A stretch of 44,574 bases of DNA from Bacilli bacterium (GCA_017459965.1 JAFUBW010000003.1:1-44574), one strand, 5' to 3'; shown: positions 23,134 through 30,615, counted from the stretch's first letter. The notes: generated from the sequence alone by a model not told the origin. A program made the numbers and translations.

Positions 23134-25194
23134 ATGACAAGAAAAGAATTAAAAAGAGAAAAACTAAAAGCTAAAGAAAAAAAACATAAAGGATTTAATG
23201 TTTTCGTAGGTTTCTTACTTGGGATGTATTTAACAATATCTGGTTATTTAATATATAATTTATATAATCTAACTGGTATTGAAGATTTAATTAGATATAT
23301 TATAATGGGTATTCTAATTATTTCAGATTTATTCTTAATAGTAAAATACTTTAAAATGAAAAGAAAAACATTACTTAGAAAATATATTATATTTACATTA
23401 GTATTATTAATATTTGGTGGTTTACAATTCTTTATAGGTTACACAATAAATAAAGGATTAAATGTAATAGATAAAATATCGAATAAAGAATATAAAATAT
23501 ATAAAACAAGTTTAGTAGCACTTAAAGATGGAAATATACAAAAAGTATCTGATATAACTGATTCTACTAAAATAGGTAGGGTAAGTGATGAAGATGATAT
23601 TGAAAATAATGTACTATCTAAACACATAATGGAAAAAGATGATATTAGTGAGGATCAAATAGTAGATTATGATGATCCAATAACATTACTTTATGATTTA
23701 TATGAGAAAAAAGATATAGAAGCAGCTTTCATTTCAGGTAGTTATGTAGATATTTATAAAACTATGCAAAAATTTGAGAATATAAGTGAAGATTTAATAG
23801 AACTTGATAAATATTCAAAGAAAATGAAAGTTAAAAAAGAAAAAGAAACAATGGCTTCTACAAAGAGTATATCAGAACCATTTACTATGCTTTTAATGGG
23901 TGTGGATACTCAAGGTGATATAACAGAAACAAGTGGTTTAGGGGATTCATTAACACTTGTAACTTTTAATCCACAAACTTTAAATGTTACAATACTTTCT
24001 ATACCTAGAGATACATTTGTACCAATAACATGTTATAGAAATGTTAGAAGTAAAATAACACATGCAGCATCTGGTGGAGATAAATGTATGATTTCTACAA
24101 TTGAAAATTTCTTTGATGTAGATATAGATTATTATGTAAAAATTAATTTCTCTGGTTTAATTAAAATAGTTGATGCACTTGGAGGAATAGATGTAGAAGT
24201 ACCATATTCATTCTGTGAAAGTGATGAAAATAGAACATTTAAAAATCCAATATTCCTAGAAAAAGGATATCAACATTTAGATGGAAGACAAGCACTTGGT
24301 TTATCTAGAAATAGAAAAACATATCCAACATGTGGTGCTAAATGGAATCAAGGAACAAGAAATGACTTTGTAAGGGGTCAAAATCAACAACTTGTAATAA
24401 ATGCAATTATAAATAAGGCAAAAACAATACGAAGTGTTGATCAATTCTATGCACTTTTAGATGCAGTAGGTGGTAGTATTGTTACTAATATGGATAGAAA
24501 ACAAATATTAGCGTTCTATAACATATTTAAAAATATATTAGTATATAGTTCAGATTTGACAGATGATAATAATATTATTGATATGCAAAAAATATATCTA
24601 AATGGTAGTGGTGCAATGATACAAGATGGTATTATGACAAGTATGAATTTATATGAATATATACCTTCTACTCAAAGTTTAAATGCAATTAAAAAAGCTA
24701 TGAAAGTAAATTTAGGTTTAGCAGAGGATACACCTAAAAAAGAATTTAGTTTCTCAGCTGATAAACCATATGAACAAGAAGTAATAGGTAAAAATTTATC
24801 TGGTGGCATAGCATCTTATCCAACAGTTCCAACAACTACTGAAAGTGATAATAAATGTACTGGTGATAATGAAGAGTTAGGTGCAGATAAGAAAACTTGT
24901 GTATGTAAAAATGGATATACTAGAACAGATGGAGTATGTACTAAGAAAGAAGAAAAAACATGTACAGCACCATATGAATTATCTGGTGATAAACAATCTT
25001 GTTTATGTCCAACATGGAATGGATATGTTGAATCAAATGGCACTTGTACTTCTAGTTCAGGAGACTCAGGTTCAGGAAGTACTGATTCAGGATCAACAGA
25101 TTCAGGTTCAGGAAGTACTGATTCAGGATCAACAGATTCAGGTTCATCAAGTGGATCTACTGATTCAACTTCTACAGATACTACAACACCATAA
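23134..25194 (+). CDS. LCP (LytR-CpsA-Psr) family protein with Cys-rich and Ser/Gly/Asp/Thr repeat tail
   Basis: LCP enzymes attach teichoic acids or capsular polysaccharide to peptidoglycan. Seen: three N-terminal transmembrane helices (about 15-105); an accessory region; and the LCP domain with LLMGVDTQGD, SIPRDTFVPI, KITHAASGGD, DALGGIDVEVPYSF, YQHLDGRQAL and RNDFVRGQNQQ. The arginines that bind the pyrophosphate lipid are therefore present. Past the LCP domain come two EGF-like Cys-rich modules (CTGDNEELGADKKTCVCKNG and CTAPYELSGDKQSCLCPTWN), then a low-complexity tail of Ser, Gly, Thr and Asp. These modules are not usual in LCP proteins. The ATG at 23134 follows GGAGGT; the ATG at 23122 lies within that signal. 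It ends with a strong terminator. Confidence 0.92.
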   Translation: MTRKELKREKLKAKEKKHKGFNVFVGFLLGMYLTISGYLIYNLYNLTGIEDLIRYIIMGILIISDLFLIVKYFKMKRKTLLRKYIIFTLVLLIFGGLQFFIGYTINKGLNVIDKISNKEYKIYKTSLVALKDGNIQKVSDITDSTKIGRVSDEDDIENNVLSKHIMEKDDISEDQIVDYDDPITLLYDLYEKKDIEAAFISGSYVDIYKTMQKFENISEDLIELDKYSKKMKVKKEKETMASTKSISEPFTMLLMGVDTQGDITETSGLGDSLTLVTFNPQTLNVTILSIPRDTFVPITCYRNVRSKITHAASGGDKCMISTIENFFDVDIDYYVKINFSGLIKIVDALGGIDVEVPYSFCESDENRTFKNPIFLEKGYQHLDGRQALGLSRNRKTYPTCGAKWNQGTRNDFVRGQNQQLVINAIINKAKTIRSVDQFYALLDAVGGSIVTNMDRKQILAFYNIFKNILVYSSDLTDDNNIIDMQKIYLNGSGAMIQDGIMTSMNLYEYIPSTQSLNAIKKAMKVNLGLAEDTPKKEFSFSADKPYEQEVIGKNLSGGIASYPTVPTTTESDNKCTGDNEELGADKKTCVCKNGYTRTDGVCTKKEEKTCTAPYELSGDKQSCLCPTWNGYVESNGTCTSSSGDSGSGSTDSGSTDSGSGSTDSGSTDSGSSSGSTDSTSTDTTTP
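25069..25140 (+). repeat. Two perfect 36-nt tandem repeats in the LCP tail
   Basis: Two identical 36-nt copies (25069-25104 and 25105-25140) encode GSGSTDSGSTDS twice, followed by a partial third copy. The repeats are in frame, so slippage would change tail length without disrupting the protein. Confidence 0.9.
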
Positions 25195-25201
25195 TAAAAT
25201 A

Positions 25202-25231
25202 AAAATATCTAAGAAATTAGATATTTTTTTA
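25202..25231 (+). terminator. Intrinsic terminator of the envelope operon
   Basis: An 11-bp stem (AAAATATCTAA / TTAGATATTTT; 25202-25212 and 25217-25227) has a GAAA loop and a T tract. Confidence 0.88.
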
Positions 25232-25240
25232 TTTTGTTCG

Positions 25241-25269
25241 TTGACAATAATAACTTACTATGATATTGT
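25241..25269 (+). promoter_or_regulatory. Promoter of the candidate structured RNA
   Basis: A perfect TTGACA (25241-25246), a 17-bp spacer and TATTGT (25264-25269) with upstream TG begin right after the preceding terminator. The predicted transcription start is near 25276, 188 nt before the next start codon. Confidence 0.7.
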
Positions 25270-25275
25270 TAAGTT

Positions 25276-25412
25276 GTATTAATTATCTAGCCAAGTGTTA
25301 ATATGACAATTTGGGACGCTAAGGTTTATTTATTTTAAGGCTAGGAAATAAATTTGCATGCTGCGGAGTATACCTCTTTTAAAAAAGAGAAGGGGTATAT
25401 TCCGTTTTTTTT
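25276..25412 (+). ncRNA. Candidate structured RNA / leader upstream of the ORF6N gene
   Basis: This ~137-nt untranslated segment has its own promoter and ends in a strong intrinsic terminator. A 6-bp helix CTAGCC / GGCTAG (25287-25292 and 25339-25344) encloses a loop containing GGGACGCTAAGG. TTTATTT in that loop (25325-25331) can pair with AAATAAA just 3' of the helix (25346-25352), which makes a pseudoknot. The G+C content is higher than in ordinary spacers here. It contains no sensible reading frame. It could be a riboswitch-type leader with terminator control of the ORF6N gene, or a free small RNA. I could not match it to a family I know; the resemblance to GACGC-containing riboswitch motifs is too short to count. 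Confidence 0.55.
25364..25412 (+). terminator. Strong terminator between the RNA and the ORF6N gene
   Basis: An 11-bp stem CGGAGTATACC / GGTATATTCCG (25364-25374 and 25394-25404, one G-T pair) is extended by a TCTTTT/AAAAGA inner stem and followed by eight T. It is the most GC-rich terminator in the window. Confidence 0.85.
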
Positions 25413-25463
25413 ATTTCAATAATTAATACAAAAATATTTCATTTGATAGGAGGTAATATTGAA

Positions 25464-26378
25464 ATGATAGAAGAAAATAAGATGAAAAATGAAATAATGG
25501 AAAAAGAAATAATCAATATCAAAGATATGATTTATGAACTTGATGGAAAGGAAATAATGCTTGATTCTGATTTAGCAAAACTTTATAATGTAGAAACAAA
25601 AAGAATAAATGAGGCAGTTAGAAATAATCCAGAAAAATTCCCAAAAAGATTTTATTATAGAATCAGCGAAGATGAATATAATGACTTGAAGTCGAAATTT
25701 TCGACTTCAAGATTGGAAAATCAATATGGTGGTTCAAGAAAAGGACATACCGCTTTTACAGAACAAGGTATTTATATGCTTGCGACCATATTAAAATCAA
25801 AAGAAGCAATTCAAACTTCAATTGCAATTATGGACACATTTGTAAAAATGAGACATTATATAAATTATACAAAGTCATTTTTACCATATAAATTTTTAAT
25901 TTTAGAGGATAAAGTTGATAATAATACTAAAAGAATAGATGAACTATTTGATAAATTCAATCCTAAAGATATAGTTAAAGATTATATATATTTTGAAGGA
26001 GATTTTTATGATTCGTATTCAACACTTTTAGATATATTTAATAGATCTAAGAAAGAAATAATTATTATAGATAATTATGCAGGCAAGGAACTATTAGATA
26101 TATTAAAAAAAGTAAATAGAAAAATAATAATAGTTTCTAAAAATATAGATGAAATATTAAAGAAAAAATACGAAAAGCAATATAAGAATGTTACTTTTAT
26201 AAATAATAATACATTTCATGATAGATTTATAATACTTGATAGATATATACTTTATTCATGTGGTACTTCACTAAAGGATATAGGTAAAAAATGTTTTACT
26301 ATAAATGAAATGTATGAAAGAAGATATGTAGATATTATACTTGATGAAATATTTGAAAGTAAAAAACGAGATAATTAA
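25464..26378 (+). CDS. ORF6N domain protein with C-terminal PLD-like domain
   Basis: The N-terminal ORF6N DNA-binding domain ([20 protein letters not shown], then [20 protein letters not shown] and [19 protein letters not shown]) is found in phage and bacterial proteins, often mobile. After a short coiled section ([16 protein letters not shown]), the C-terminal half resembles a phospholipase-D/HKD-type fold with [18 protein letters not shown] and [19 protein letters not shown]. At 304 residues it matches the common ORF6N-PLD architecture of gut bacteria, whose function is unknown (regulation or defence have been proposed). I chose ATG 25464 after TAGGAGGT at 9 nt. It is preceded by the candidate RNA and its terminator, and is convergent with the acyltransferase gene. 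This looks like an accessory cassette. Confidence 0.87.
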   Translation: MIEENKMKNEIMEKEIINIKDMIYELDGKEIMLDSDLAKLYNVETKRINEAVRNNPEKFPKRFYYRISEDEYNDLKSKFSTSRLENQYGGSRKGHTAFTEQGIYMLATILKSKEAIQTSIAIMDTFVKMRHYINYTKSFLPYKFLILEDKVDNNTKRIDELFDKFNPKDIVKDYIYFEGDFYDSYSTLLDIFNRSKKEIIIIDNYAGKELLDILKKVNRKIIIVSKNIDEILKKKYEKQYKNVTFINNNTFHDRFIILDRYILYSCGTSLKDIGKKCFTINEMYERRYVDIILDEIFESKKRDN

Positions 26379-26396
26379 TTATCTCGTTTTCTTTTT
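26363..26396. terminator. Bidirectional terminator encoding both C-termini
   Basis: The palindrome AAAACGAGATAA / TTATCTCGTTTT (26363-26374 and 26379-26390) has loop TTAA. Both convergent genes stop inside it, and each therefore ends in Arg-Asp-Asn. Confidence 0.88.
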
Positions 26397-26848
26397 TCTA
26401 AATATTCATCAAATGTTTCAATTACTCTTGCAGGATTACCAGCTACTACAGTATTTTCTTTTACATCTTTAGTTACTACAGAACCAGCAGCTATAACAGC
26501 ATTAGGTCCTATTTTAACTCCAGGTAATATTGTTGAATTACACCCAATAAATACATTATCAAACACTTCTATTTCTCTACTATAATAGCTAAATGTTCCT
26601 TTTCCTAATCTGTTTAATCCTTCATGAAAAACATCATGATTAACAAATGTTACATTACTTGTTACAGTTACATTATTATGAAACTTAATTAATTTAGGAT
26701 CAGATGGTATAATTCTTGGCTGAAAGAAAAAATTTTCTCCAACTTGTCCAAATATATTATGTTTTATTATATAATTAGTTCTTTTTTTACTATCTAATAT
26801 AAGTGCTATTCTAATTTTTTTTAATTGATCTTTTCTATATGGTTTCAT
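26375..26848 (-). CDS. Hexapeptide-repeat (left-handed beta-helix) acyltransferase
   Basis: This 157-residue protein is of the maltose/galactoside O-acetyltransferase type. The left-handed beta-helix is seen in [20 protein letters not shown] and [20 protein letters not shown], followed by PARVI, the classic end of this family. The NHDVFHEG segment carries the His normally used as catalytic base. Such enzymes transfer acetyl or similar groups from CoA to sugars; the substrate is unknown, though it neighbours a polysaccharide locus. The start ATG (first base 26848) follows GGAGG; an ATG four codons upstream overlaps that signal. Its promoter lies in the divergent gap, with the -35 inside a perfect palindrome. 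Confidence 0.88.
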   Translation of the reverse strand: MKPYRKDQLKKIRIALILDSKKRTNYIIKHNIFGQVGENFFFQPRIIPSDPKLIKFHNNVTVTSNVTFVNHDVFHEGLNRLGKGTFSYYSREIEVFDNVFIGCNSTILPGVKIGPNAVIAAGSVVTKDVKENTVVAGNPARVIETFDEYLEKRKRDN

Positions 26849-26873
26849 ATTTGCCTCCATAATCTTTATAAAT

Positions 26874-26902
26874 ATTATATCATTATATGTATATATTTAC
26901 AA
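26874..26902 (-). promoter_or_regulatory. Promoter of the acyltransferase gene
   Basis: On the minus strand TTGTAA (26902-26897), a 17-bp spacer and TGATATAAT (-10 at 26879-26874) stand 25 bp before the start codon. Confidence 0.75.
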
Positions 26903-26918
26903 TTTACAAAATTGTAAA
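26896..26918. promoter_or_regulatory. Perfect 23-bp palindrome overlapping the acyltransferase -35 box (operator candidate)
   Basis: TTTACAATTT-ACA-AAATTGTAAA is a perfect 10-bp inverted repeat covering the -35 box of the minus-strand promoter, in the 183-bp gap shared with the divergent glucosaminidase gene. Its symmetry and place suit a dimeric repressor; the regulator is unknown. Confidence 0.55.
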
Positions 26919-26942
26919 AAGCAACATATTTTTAACACTTAT

Positions 26943-27004
26943 TTGACAAAATTAGTCAAAATTTTTTTAATTATCTTTATAACAAATTTCTATAATGGTA
27001 TAAT
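26943..27004 (+). promoter_or_regulatory. Two tandem promoters of the glucosaminidase gene
   Basis: The distal promoter is TTGACA (26943-26948), a 17-bp spacer and TTTAAT (26966-26971). The proximal one is an extended -10 TGGTATAAT (-10 at 26999-27004) 26 bp before the start. The distal -35 is part of a TTTGAC/GTCAAA inverted repeat (26942-26960). Confidence 0.6.
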
Positions 27005-27030
27005 TATTTTAAGAATAAGGAGGAATATTT

Positions 27031-28998
27031 ATGAAAAAAGTATTATTTGTTATATTATCTTTTTGCATTATTTTTCTTCCGATGAATTCTGTAAAAGCTG
27101 ATAATAATACTTTTATAAAAGGTGTTGTTACAGGTAGTGGGGTATCTGTTAGAACAGGACCTTCTAAAAATTATTCTTTAGTAAAAAATGATATAAATGA
27201 ATCAATTTATTTATCAAAACCAGAATCTGTAGAAGTATTAGGTTCTACAAATGGCTGGTATCAAATAAAGTTTTTATATAGTGGTTTTATATATACTGGT
27301 TATATTAGTGCAGATTATTTAAGAGTTACCACAGTAACTATAGATAATAGTTATAAAAATAGTCTTATGGCAAAAGGTTTTCCAGAAAGTTATGCAGAGA
27401 AATTAACTAAATTACATGCACTGCATCCAAATTGGAATTTTATAGTATCTAATACAAATTTAAATTGGAATGATGCAGTTAATGGAGAAGCAACACCAGT
27501 TAGTAAAAATCAAATTCAATCAACAAATGCAACTCTTAGATCTACCGAAGATGGAGCATATTCAAATGGAACATATACACAATACGGTACAGGGTGGTAT
27601 GCTGCTAGTAAGCAAACAATAGGTTATTTTATGGATCCAAGAAACTTCTTAGATGAAGGACATATATTCATGTTTGAAGCATTAGATTATTCATCAAGTA
27701 ATCAAGATGTATCTACAATTCAAAATATGTTAAATGGAAGTTTTATGAGTGGATCATTTAATTATAATAATCAATCTTGGACATATGCCAATACATTCTT
27801 AACAGCAGGTAGTCAAAATAATATTAATCCAATTCATTTAGTAAGTAGAATATTACTTGAACAAGGTTCAACTTGTACAGCTCTTACTTGTGGAACTGGT
27901 TATAATGGGAATTATGTAGGTTACTATAATTTCTTTAATGTAGGTGCAAGTGGGAATTCTGATTATGATATTATCATAAGTGGTTTAAGACATGCATATA
28001 ATAAAGGATGGAATAATCAATATTTATCGATTGTAAATGGATCTGCAACAATAAGTAATGATTATATAGCAAGAGGACAATCAACTCTTTATTATCAAAA
28101 ATTTAATACAATTACACCATCTTATTATATAAATCAATATATGCAAAATGTAAAAGCACCTTATACAGAAGCTTATTCAACATATACTAGTTATTATAAT
28201 TCTAATTTACTTGATAGCGCATTTACTTTTAAAATACCTGTTTATAATAATATGCCAGATGCAACTACATTATCAACTAGTGAAAATGCCACAAATACAT
28301 TAAGTAGTTTAAGTATATCTAATTGTGAACTTAGTCCTTCATTTACATCTTCAGCTACTAGTTATACATGTAATGTGGATGAAAGTATTAATTTTGTAGA
28401 GGTTAAAGCAACTAAAACTAGTGCTTACTCAACAGTAAAAGGAACTGGAAATATTAGCTTAACTTCAGATAATAATAGAGTGGTTGTATCAGTAACAGCT
28501 GCTAATGGAAATGTACGAGATTATGTAGTTACAATAAAAAAAATACAAAAAGATATTAGTAAAGTAACACCAGCTGATATAATAAGTTATATAGGTTATA
28601 ATAATAATAGTAATGTATTAAGTAAAATAACTGAAGGAACTGATATATCTAATATAATTAGTAATATTAAAGATAAATATTCACAAGCAAACGTAATAAT
28701 TAAAGATAAAAATAATAATCAAAAAACAAAAGGAAAAATTTCTACTAATGATAAAATTATTATAACAATTAATAATCAAACTATAGAGTATTCCACAGTA
28801 ATATATGGTGATGTATCAGGAGATGGAATTATAGATATAACTGATTTACTAAAAGTACAAAAACATATTAAAAATGTAAGTGTTTTATCGGGAAATTATT
28901 TAACAGGTGCTGATACAGATAAAAATGGAAATGTTGATATAATAGATTTACTAAAGGTACAAAAACATATTAAAGGAATAGCTACTATATCTCAATAG
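27031..28998 (+). CDS. Secreted glucosaminidase (autolysin) with SH3b, cadherin-like and dockerin domains
   Basis: The 655 residues comprise a signal peptide (about 1-24, ending SVKA); an SH3b domain (VSVRTGPSKNYSLV, about 35-105); and an endo-beta-N-acetylglucosaminidase domain of the LytG/GH73 type (about 108-400) with probable catalytic E277 in SRILLEQG, plus NPIHL and NFFNVGASGN. A cadherin-like beta-sandwich follows (about 428-508), then a linker and a type I dockerin at about 592-655. The dockerin has two calcium-binding loops, GDVSGDGIIDITDLLKVQKH and DTDKNGNVDIIDLLKVQKH. Dockerins bind cohesins and are best known from cellulosomes. Here the next gene encodes a membrane-anchored cohesin-like protein, so the enzyme is probably held at the cell surface by that partner. 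It cuts peptidoglycan glycan strands. Start: ATG after AAGGAGG. Confidence 0.92.
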   Translation: MKKVLFVILSFCIIFLPMNSVKADNNTFIKGVVTGSGVSVRTGPSKNYSLVKNDINESIYLSKPESVEVLGSTNGWYQIKFLYSGFIYTGYISADYLRVTTVTIDNSYKNSLMAKGFPESYAEKLTKLHALHPNWNFIVSNTNLNWNDAVNGEATPVSKNQIQSTNATLRSTEDGAYSNGTYTQYGTGWYAASKQTIGYFMDPRNFLDEGHIFMFEALDYSSSNQDVSTIQNMLNGSFMSGSFNYNNQSWTYANTFLTAGSQNNINPIHLVSRILLEQGSTCTALTCGTGYNGNYVGYYNFFNVGASGNSDYDIIISGLRHAYNKGWNNQYLSIVNGSATISNDYIARGQSTLYYQKFNTITPSYYINQYMQNVKAPYTEAYSTYTSYYNSNLLDSAFTFKIPVYNNMPDATTLSTSENATNTLSSLSISNCELSPSFTSSATSYTCNVDESINFVEVKATKTSAYSTVKGTGNISLTSDNNRVVVSVTAANGNVRDYVVTIKKIQKDISKVTPADIISYIGYNNNSNVLSKITEGTDISNIISNIKDKYSQANVIIKDKNNNQKTKGKISTNDKIIITINNQTIEYSTVIYGDVSGDGIIDITDLLKVQKHIKNVSVLSGNYLTGADTDKNGNVDIIDLLKVQKHIKGIATISQ

Positions 28999-29006
28999 TA
29001 GCTATT
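28977..29006 (+). promoter_or_regulatory. Perfect intercistronic hairpin between dockerin and cohesin-like genes
   Basis: The 12-bp stem AATAGCTACTAT / ATAGTAGCTATT (28977-28988 and 28995-29006) with a 6-nt loop contains the stop codon of the upstream gene. No T tract follows. It is more likely an mRNA-stability or partial-termination element than a full terminator. Confidence 0.6.
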
Positions 29007-29025
29007 TAATATAAGGAGTGAAAAT

Positions 29026-30492
29026 ATGAATAATTATTTAAAAAGAATATTAATAATATTAATTTTAATAATACCATTTTTTTGCATAAAAAATGTATAT
29101 GCAGCATCTTCAACTATAAAATTAACAACTTCTAATTCTAACGTAAGTTTAAATTCTATCTTTACTGTAAATGTTACAGTTTCAGAAGAAGGTGGAAAAT
29201 TAGGTAGTTTTGAATATTCGATAACTCATGATAGTAAATATTTATTACTTATAAGTGGTGAAGAATATCAAAAAGATGTTGGAGAAGGAGATGGAAAATC
29301 CAAAACTTATACACTTAAATATAAAGCAATAAGTAATGGTCAAACAATAATAAAAGTAAATGATTCAAGAGTTGTAGATTGGGATACAGAAAAAGATATA
29401 AGTGTAAATAATGGTAGTTTAACTATTAATATTGGTAGTACAACTAATACAAATACAACTGAATCAAAATCATCTGATAATTCTTTAAAATCTTTATTTG
29501 TAGAAGGTTTTAATATTAGTCCAAAATTTAATAAAGATACATTAGAATATAATGTAAATCTATCATCAGATACTTTAAAAATAAAAATAATCGCAGAGAA
29601 AAATGATGATACTGCTAGTATAACAGGTGATGGAGAAGTAGATGTTAAAGAAGGAAATAATACAATAAATGTGGTAGTAACTGCAGAAAATGGTGCAACA
29701 AGAACATATAAAATAAATGCTTATGTACAAGAACAAGCACCTATAACAGTTAAGATAAAAGGTAAAAAATATACAGTATTAAAAAAACTTATAGGTATAA
29801 ATTTACCAAGTGGATTTAAAGAAAAAACAATCAAAATAAATGATACCGAAGTAGATGCATTTTATAATGACAAATTGAATTTTACTATAGTTGGGTTAAA
29901 AGATTCAATAGGTAATATTAGTTTATATTTATATGATGAAACTCTAAATAAATATACAAAATATTCGCCAATAGTATCAGATGGTTTAAGTATTATAATA
30001 TTAAATGCACCTGAAAATAAAATTCCACATCGATATTATAAAACTAAATTTTCATATAATGGAGATTTAGTAACAGGTTATACACTTTCTGAAAAATCTG
30101 ACTTTAGAGTAGTGTATGGGATTAATACAGAAACTGGATCAAAAGGATTATATTTATATGATATTAAAGAAAATACTATTCAAAGATTCTATAATGATCA
30201 AGTAAATATATATGTAGAATTAATTCAAAAAATAAAATATGCATTTATAATTTTAGGTAGTTTTATATTACTATTAACATTAATAATAATTTCACTACTA
30301 TCTAAAAATATTAAATTTAAAAAGAAATATATTGAAAAAAGATTAAGCAAAATAGATAATCCAATATATACAGATGATATAAAATATCAAGACTTAGAAG
30401 GTACAACAACTTTAAAAAAAGTAGAAAAATATAAAAATAAAGATAAACCAACTAAAAAGCGTAAAAGAGAAAAGACATTTTTAGATGAATAA
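29026..30492 (+). CDS. Membrane-anchored protein with cohesin-like and cadherin-like domains
   Basis: The 488 residues comprise a signal peptide (ending VYAA), a cohesin-like beta-sandwich at about 26-142, a cadherin-like domain at about 154-235, another beta-rich segment, a C-terminal transmembrane helix at about 407-428 and a basic cytoplasmic tail (TKKRKREKTFLDE). The cohesin-like part has the expected order: a Ser/Asn-rich first strand, FTVNVTVSEEGGKLGSFEYS, then GDGKSKTYTLKYKAISNGQT and VVDWDTE. The last two blocks recur nearly verbatim in the protein starting at 42832. Direct neighbourhood to the dockerin-bearing glucosaminidase suggests that this is its receptor. The cohesin call rests on pattern, not on a search. 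Start: ATG after AAGGAGTG. Confidence 0.8.
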   Translation: MNNYLKRILIILILIIPFFCIKNVYAASSTIKLTTSNSNVSLNSIFTVNVTVSEEGGKLGSFEYSITHDSKYLLLISGEEYQKDVGEGDGKSKTYTLKYKAISNGQTIIKVNDSRVVDWDTEKDISVNNGSLTINIGSTTNTNTTESKSSDNSLKSLFVEGFNISPKFNKDTLEYNVNLSSDTLKIKIIAEKNDDTASITGDGEVDVKEGNNTINVVVTAENGATRTYKINAYVQEQAPITVKIKGKKYTVLKKLIGINLPSGFKEKTIKINDTEVDAFYNDKLNFTIVGLKDSIGNISLYLYDETLNKYTKYSPIVSDGLSIIILNAPENKIPHRYYKTKFSYNGDLVTGYTLSEKSDFRVVYGINTETGSKGLYLYDIKENTIQRFYNDQVNIYVELIQKIKYAFIILGSFILLLTLIIISLLSKNIKFKKKYIEKRLSKIDNPIYTDDIKYQDLEGTTTLKKVEKYKNKDKPTKKRKREKTFLDE

Positions 30493-30503
30493 AATGTCTT
30501 TTT
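30471..30503 (+). terminator. Intrinsic terminator of the glucosaminidase-cohesin operon
   Basis: The stem AAAGACATTTT / AAAATGTCTTT (30471-30481 and 30491-30501) spans the stop codon and is followed by T residues. Confidence 0.8.
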
Positions 30504-30544
30504 TATACCATAATAATAATGACATGATAGTTAATATGTTAAAA

Positions 30545-30579
30545 AAAGAAAGTATGCGGGATGCTACTTTCTTTTTTTT
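30545..30579 (+). terminator. Second intrinsic terminator before the polysaccharide locus
   Basis: The stem AAAGAAAGTA / TACTTTCTTT (30545-30554 and 30565-30574), with an inner GC/GC pair, is followed by T5. It stands 44 nt after the first terminator with no gene between them. Confidence 0.8.
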
Positions 30580-30587
30580 AATATATT

Positions 30588-30596
30588 TGATATACT
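30588..30596 (+). promoter_or_regulatory. Extended -10 promoter of the polysaccharide locus
   Basis: TGATATACT (-10 TATACT at 30591-30596) lies 19 bp before the first start codon. The -35 region falls in the T tract of the terminator. Confidence 0.55.
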
Positions 30597-30615
30597 AATA
30601 ATAGGTGATATTTAT

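Noticed and set aside
24881-25282. Alternative 133-residue frame across the LCP tail
   Set aside because: It is an out-of-frame shadow of the repetitive Gln/Val-coding reading of the tail and has no ribosome-binding site.
25276-25412. Known riboswitch (c-di-GMP-I, glutamine-type) or T-box in front of the ORF6N gene
   Set aside because: Only a short GGGACGC-like string resembles them. The other invariant blocks (AGGGCAAACC, the T-box GGGTGG..CGCG) are absent.
20419-26860. Upstream starts of the form ATGGAGG at 20419, 23122 and, on the minus strand, 26860
   Set aside because: In each case the 'start' is part of the GGAGG Shine-Dalgarno of the real start 12-15 nt downstream and has no ribosome-binding site of its own.
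27031-28998. Cellulosome or plant-polymer degradation locus because of the dockerin
   Set aside because: The catalytic domain is a peptidoglycan glucosaminidase with SH3b, and no glycoside hydrolase for plant polymers or scaffoldin array is in the window.
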